Shown here: in pieces, positions 6,184 to 7,386 of the stretch
Layout of the letters: each line of letters starts with the position of its first letter
Numbering within the stretch: the first letter of the stretch is position 1
Assembly (NCBI GenBank): GCA_029939715.1
Contig: JAOZSJ010000153.1
Span: 1 to 7,386 of the forward strand
DNA from: 4572-123 sp002084545
Lineage (GTDB): Bacteria > Desulfobacterota > Desulfobacteria > Desulfobacterales > 4572-123
DNA: 7,386 nucleotides
Direction of reading: 5' to 3'
Notes under the pieces: generated by a model
Databases searched by the model: none
The model's input: only the letters and a program-made list of their open reading frames with translations
Told to the model about the DNA's origin: nothing
Made by a program: the position numbers and the translations under genes

Positions 6184-6642
6184 TCATTTTTCAAAATCGT
6201 CATCCAAAACCTTGCTTGGATATCGAATCAGTTCCCGGATTTTAGCATTCCTGATTTTCTTGTCATGCGTATCTTTCTTTTCAAAGGCAGCAGCCATTTT
6301 AATCAGCAGTTCTTCAAATTTCATCGGTTTCAGCAAATAATCAAAGGCCCCCAGTTTCATTCCTTCGATGCTGGTTTCCACGGAAGCATGTCCGGTCAAC
6401 AAAAGCACTTCGGCTAACGGCTGAATCCTTTTAATCTCTCTCAATGTCTGGATACCATCCATACCGCCGGGCATTTTAACATCCAATAAAACTACATCAA
6501 ATAATTTATTGTTCAAAACTTCGACAGCCGCCTCACCGGTTTCAACACCCTCTGCATCGACTTGTCTTTTTTTCAGCCGCTTGACGATGGTTTCCAAAAA
6601 ATCGACCTCATCATCAACAACCAACACCCTGAACCTGTCCAT
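6184..6642 (-). CDS. receiver-only response regulator (CheY-like)
   Basis: A 152-residue cytoplasmic signalling protein consisting of one receiver domain (about 4-120) and a charged tail. The acidic pocket Asp10-Asp11, phospho-acceptor Asp54 in LLDVKMP, Thr83 in LLTGHA and Lys105 in LLKPMK are all present, so phosphorylation should be possible. One extra Gly occurs in MPGGMDG. The tail (about 121-152, including KKIRNAKIRELI) has no DNA-binding or enzymatic domain, so output is likely through protein contact or phosphotransfer rather than direct transcription control. A perfect GGAGGTGA (6646-6653) precedes the ATG. It follows the histidine kinase by 101 bp and is almost certainly its partner. 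No terminator is evident after it, and the 323-bp gap makes joint transcription with the downstream genes less likely. Confidence 0.93.
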   Translation of the reverse strand: MDRFRVLVVDDEVDFLETIVKRLKKRQVDAEGVETGEAAVEVLNNKLFDVVLLDVKMPGGMDGIQTLREIKRIQPLAEVLLLTGHASVETSIEGMKLGAFDYLLKPMKFEELLIKMAAAFEKKDTHDKKIRNAKIRELIRYPSKVLDDDFEK

Positions 6643-6645
6643 CCC

Positions 6646-6653
6646 TCACCTCC
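6646..6653 (-). promoter_or_regulatory. Shine-Dalgarno of the response regulator gene
   Basis: GGAGGTGA on the minus strand, fully complementary to the 16S rRNA tail. The GGAGG core is six bases before the ATG at 6642. It confirms that start. Confidence 0.85.
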
Positions 6654-6743
6654 CGTTAGTATAGTCTATCATTGGAACTTTTAACCGTTTTAATTTTCAT
6701 GTTTTTGTTTGTTCAATTTCCAATTTTGAGTATCCTGTCATGA

Positions 6744-7386
6744 TCACTTCCGCTCCGGCAGAACAACCGGTAATTTTATAGTAAAAACTGCTCCCCCCTG
6801 CTTTGCCTCGCTAAATGCAATTGAACCGCCCAGTTTTTCAATGATATTAAAACTGATGGACAACCCCAGCCCGGTTCCCTTTCCCGTAGTTTTAGTGGTA
6901 AAAAAAGGATCAAAAATCTTTTTCTGATATTCCCTGGAAATGCCAGGGCCGTTGTCCTCGATTTTTATAACAACATCCTGATTTTCTATAAGTGTCATAA
7001 TTTCCACAAAGCCATCTTTTTCAATGGCGTCCACCGCATTGTTGATCAAATTAAGAAAGACCTGCTGCAACTGGGACTGATCACTGGCAATTACAGGCAA
7101 GCCCGGCATTAAATTTTTATGGATACTGATATTATGATCCCGTGCATGACTTTCCAACAAAGAAAGGGTCTGTTCCAACACTAAATTGATATCGACATCA
7201 TCCAGGTGCGGCTCCATCCGACGGGCAAATCCAAGCATATTGTGGGTTATTTTGCGTGCCCTCTCCACATGCTCTTCAATTTTCTCCACTGAAGCAACAT
7301 ATTCCTGCAAATTGTCACTTTCCTGGAATTCCTCTTCCGACAAAAGGTCCATCATCCAGCCGGCTTTTTCGCCGATGACAGCCAGG
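6744..7386 (-). CDS. sensor histidine kinase, NtrB-type, C-terminal part (5' end outside window)
   Basis: The visible 213 residues are the end of a two-component sensor kinase that autophosphorylates and passes phosphate to the response regulator encoded next. The first visible residues, LAVIGEKAGW, match what usually follows HEINNP in an H-box, so the phospho-acceptor His should lie about six codons beyond the edge. The dimerisation helix contains KITHNMLGFARRMEP. The ATPase domain has the N-box with Asn-Asn in LINNAVDAI (visible residues about 113-121), G1 DNGPGI (144-149), the F-box FDPFFTTK (158-165) and G2 GKGTGLGLS (168-176), all intact. The ATG at 7355 is internal, not the start. The sensory part is not visible, so the stimulus is unknown. 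The stop is 101 bp from the response regulator start. Confidence 0.93.
   Translation of the reverse strand, partial: LAVIGEKAGWMMDLLSEEEFQESDNLQEYVASVEKIEEHVERARKITHNMLGFARRMEPHLDDVDINLVLEQTLSLLESHARDHNISIHKNLMPGLPVIASDQSQLQQVFLNLINNAVDAIEKDGFVEIMTLIENQDVVIKIEDNGPGISREYQKKIFDPFFTTKTTGKGTGLGLSISFNIIEKLGGSIAFSEAKQGGAVFTIKLPVVLPERK

Noticed and set aside
6064..6417. Plus-strand ORF of 117 residues with an AAGGAT-like site seven bases before its ATG
   Set aside because: Two thirds of it is antisense to the well-supported response regulator gene, and the protein resembles no family I know. The site is probably chance in AT-rich DNA.

Overview
The window looks like a draft-assembly scaffold piece from a Gram-negative bacterium of moderate GC. 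The NtrB-type histidine kinase and its partner, a single-domain response regulator with a short basic tail, resemble those common in Desulfobacterota (former Deltaproteobacteria). That assignment is from remembered family resemblance and is only a suggestion. Every gene I can support lies on the minus strand, so transcription runs from high to low coordinates.

Right part (about 6184-7386): the C-terminal part of a sensor histidine kinase, cut by the window edge just after its phospho-acceptor His, followed by a receiver-only response regulator. A 323-bp non-coding stretch (5861-6183) follows. It contains an interrupted 12-bp dyad just upstream of the next gene.

Middle and left part (1-5860): six minus-strand genes that may form one operon. 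In order they are a P-loop NTPase (DUF1611-like), an ABC exporter half-transporter with fused membrane and ATPase domains, an alpha/beta hydrolase, an exported subtilisin-like (S8) protease with an uninterrupted run of 29 aspartates, an ECF sigma factor whose ATG overlaps the protease stop (ATGA), and the first five codons of another gene at the left edge, plausibly an anti-sigma factor. Gaps are 84, 72, 14, -4 and 18 bp.

The main correction concerns the protease. It is split by a 100-N scaffold gap (1735-1834), and the two sides of the gap carry the same 55 bp, ending and starting exactly at the Ns. This is what overlapping de Bruijn contigs look like. Removing one copy and the Ns (155 bp) joins the Asp-rich N-terminus at 2087 in frame with the S8 domain ending at 559. 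The result is one 457-residue protein: membrane or signal segment, Asp29, propeptide-like domain, and a catalytic domain with an intact Asp/His/Ser triad.

Together these genes suggest an envelope or export system with its own regulator. The protease and sigma factor are translationally coupled, and upstream genes supply an exporter, a cytoplasmic hydrolase and a P-loop enzyme. The substrate of the exporter and the role of the poly-Asp protease cannot be read from the sequence.
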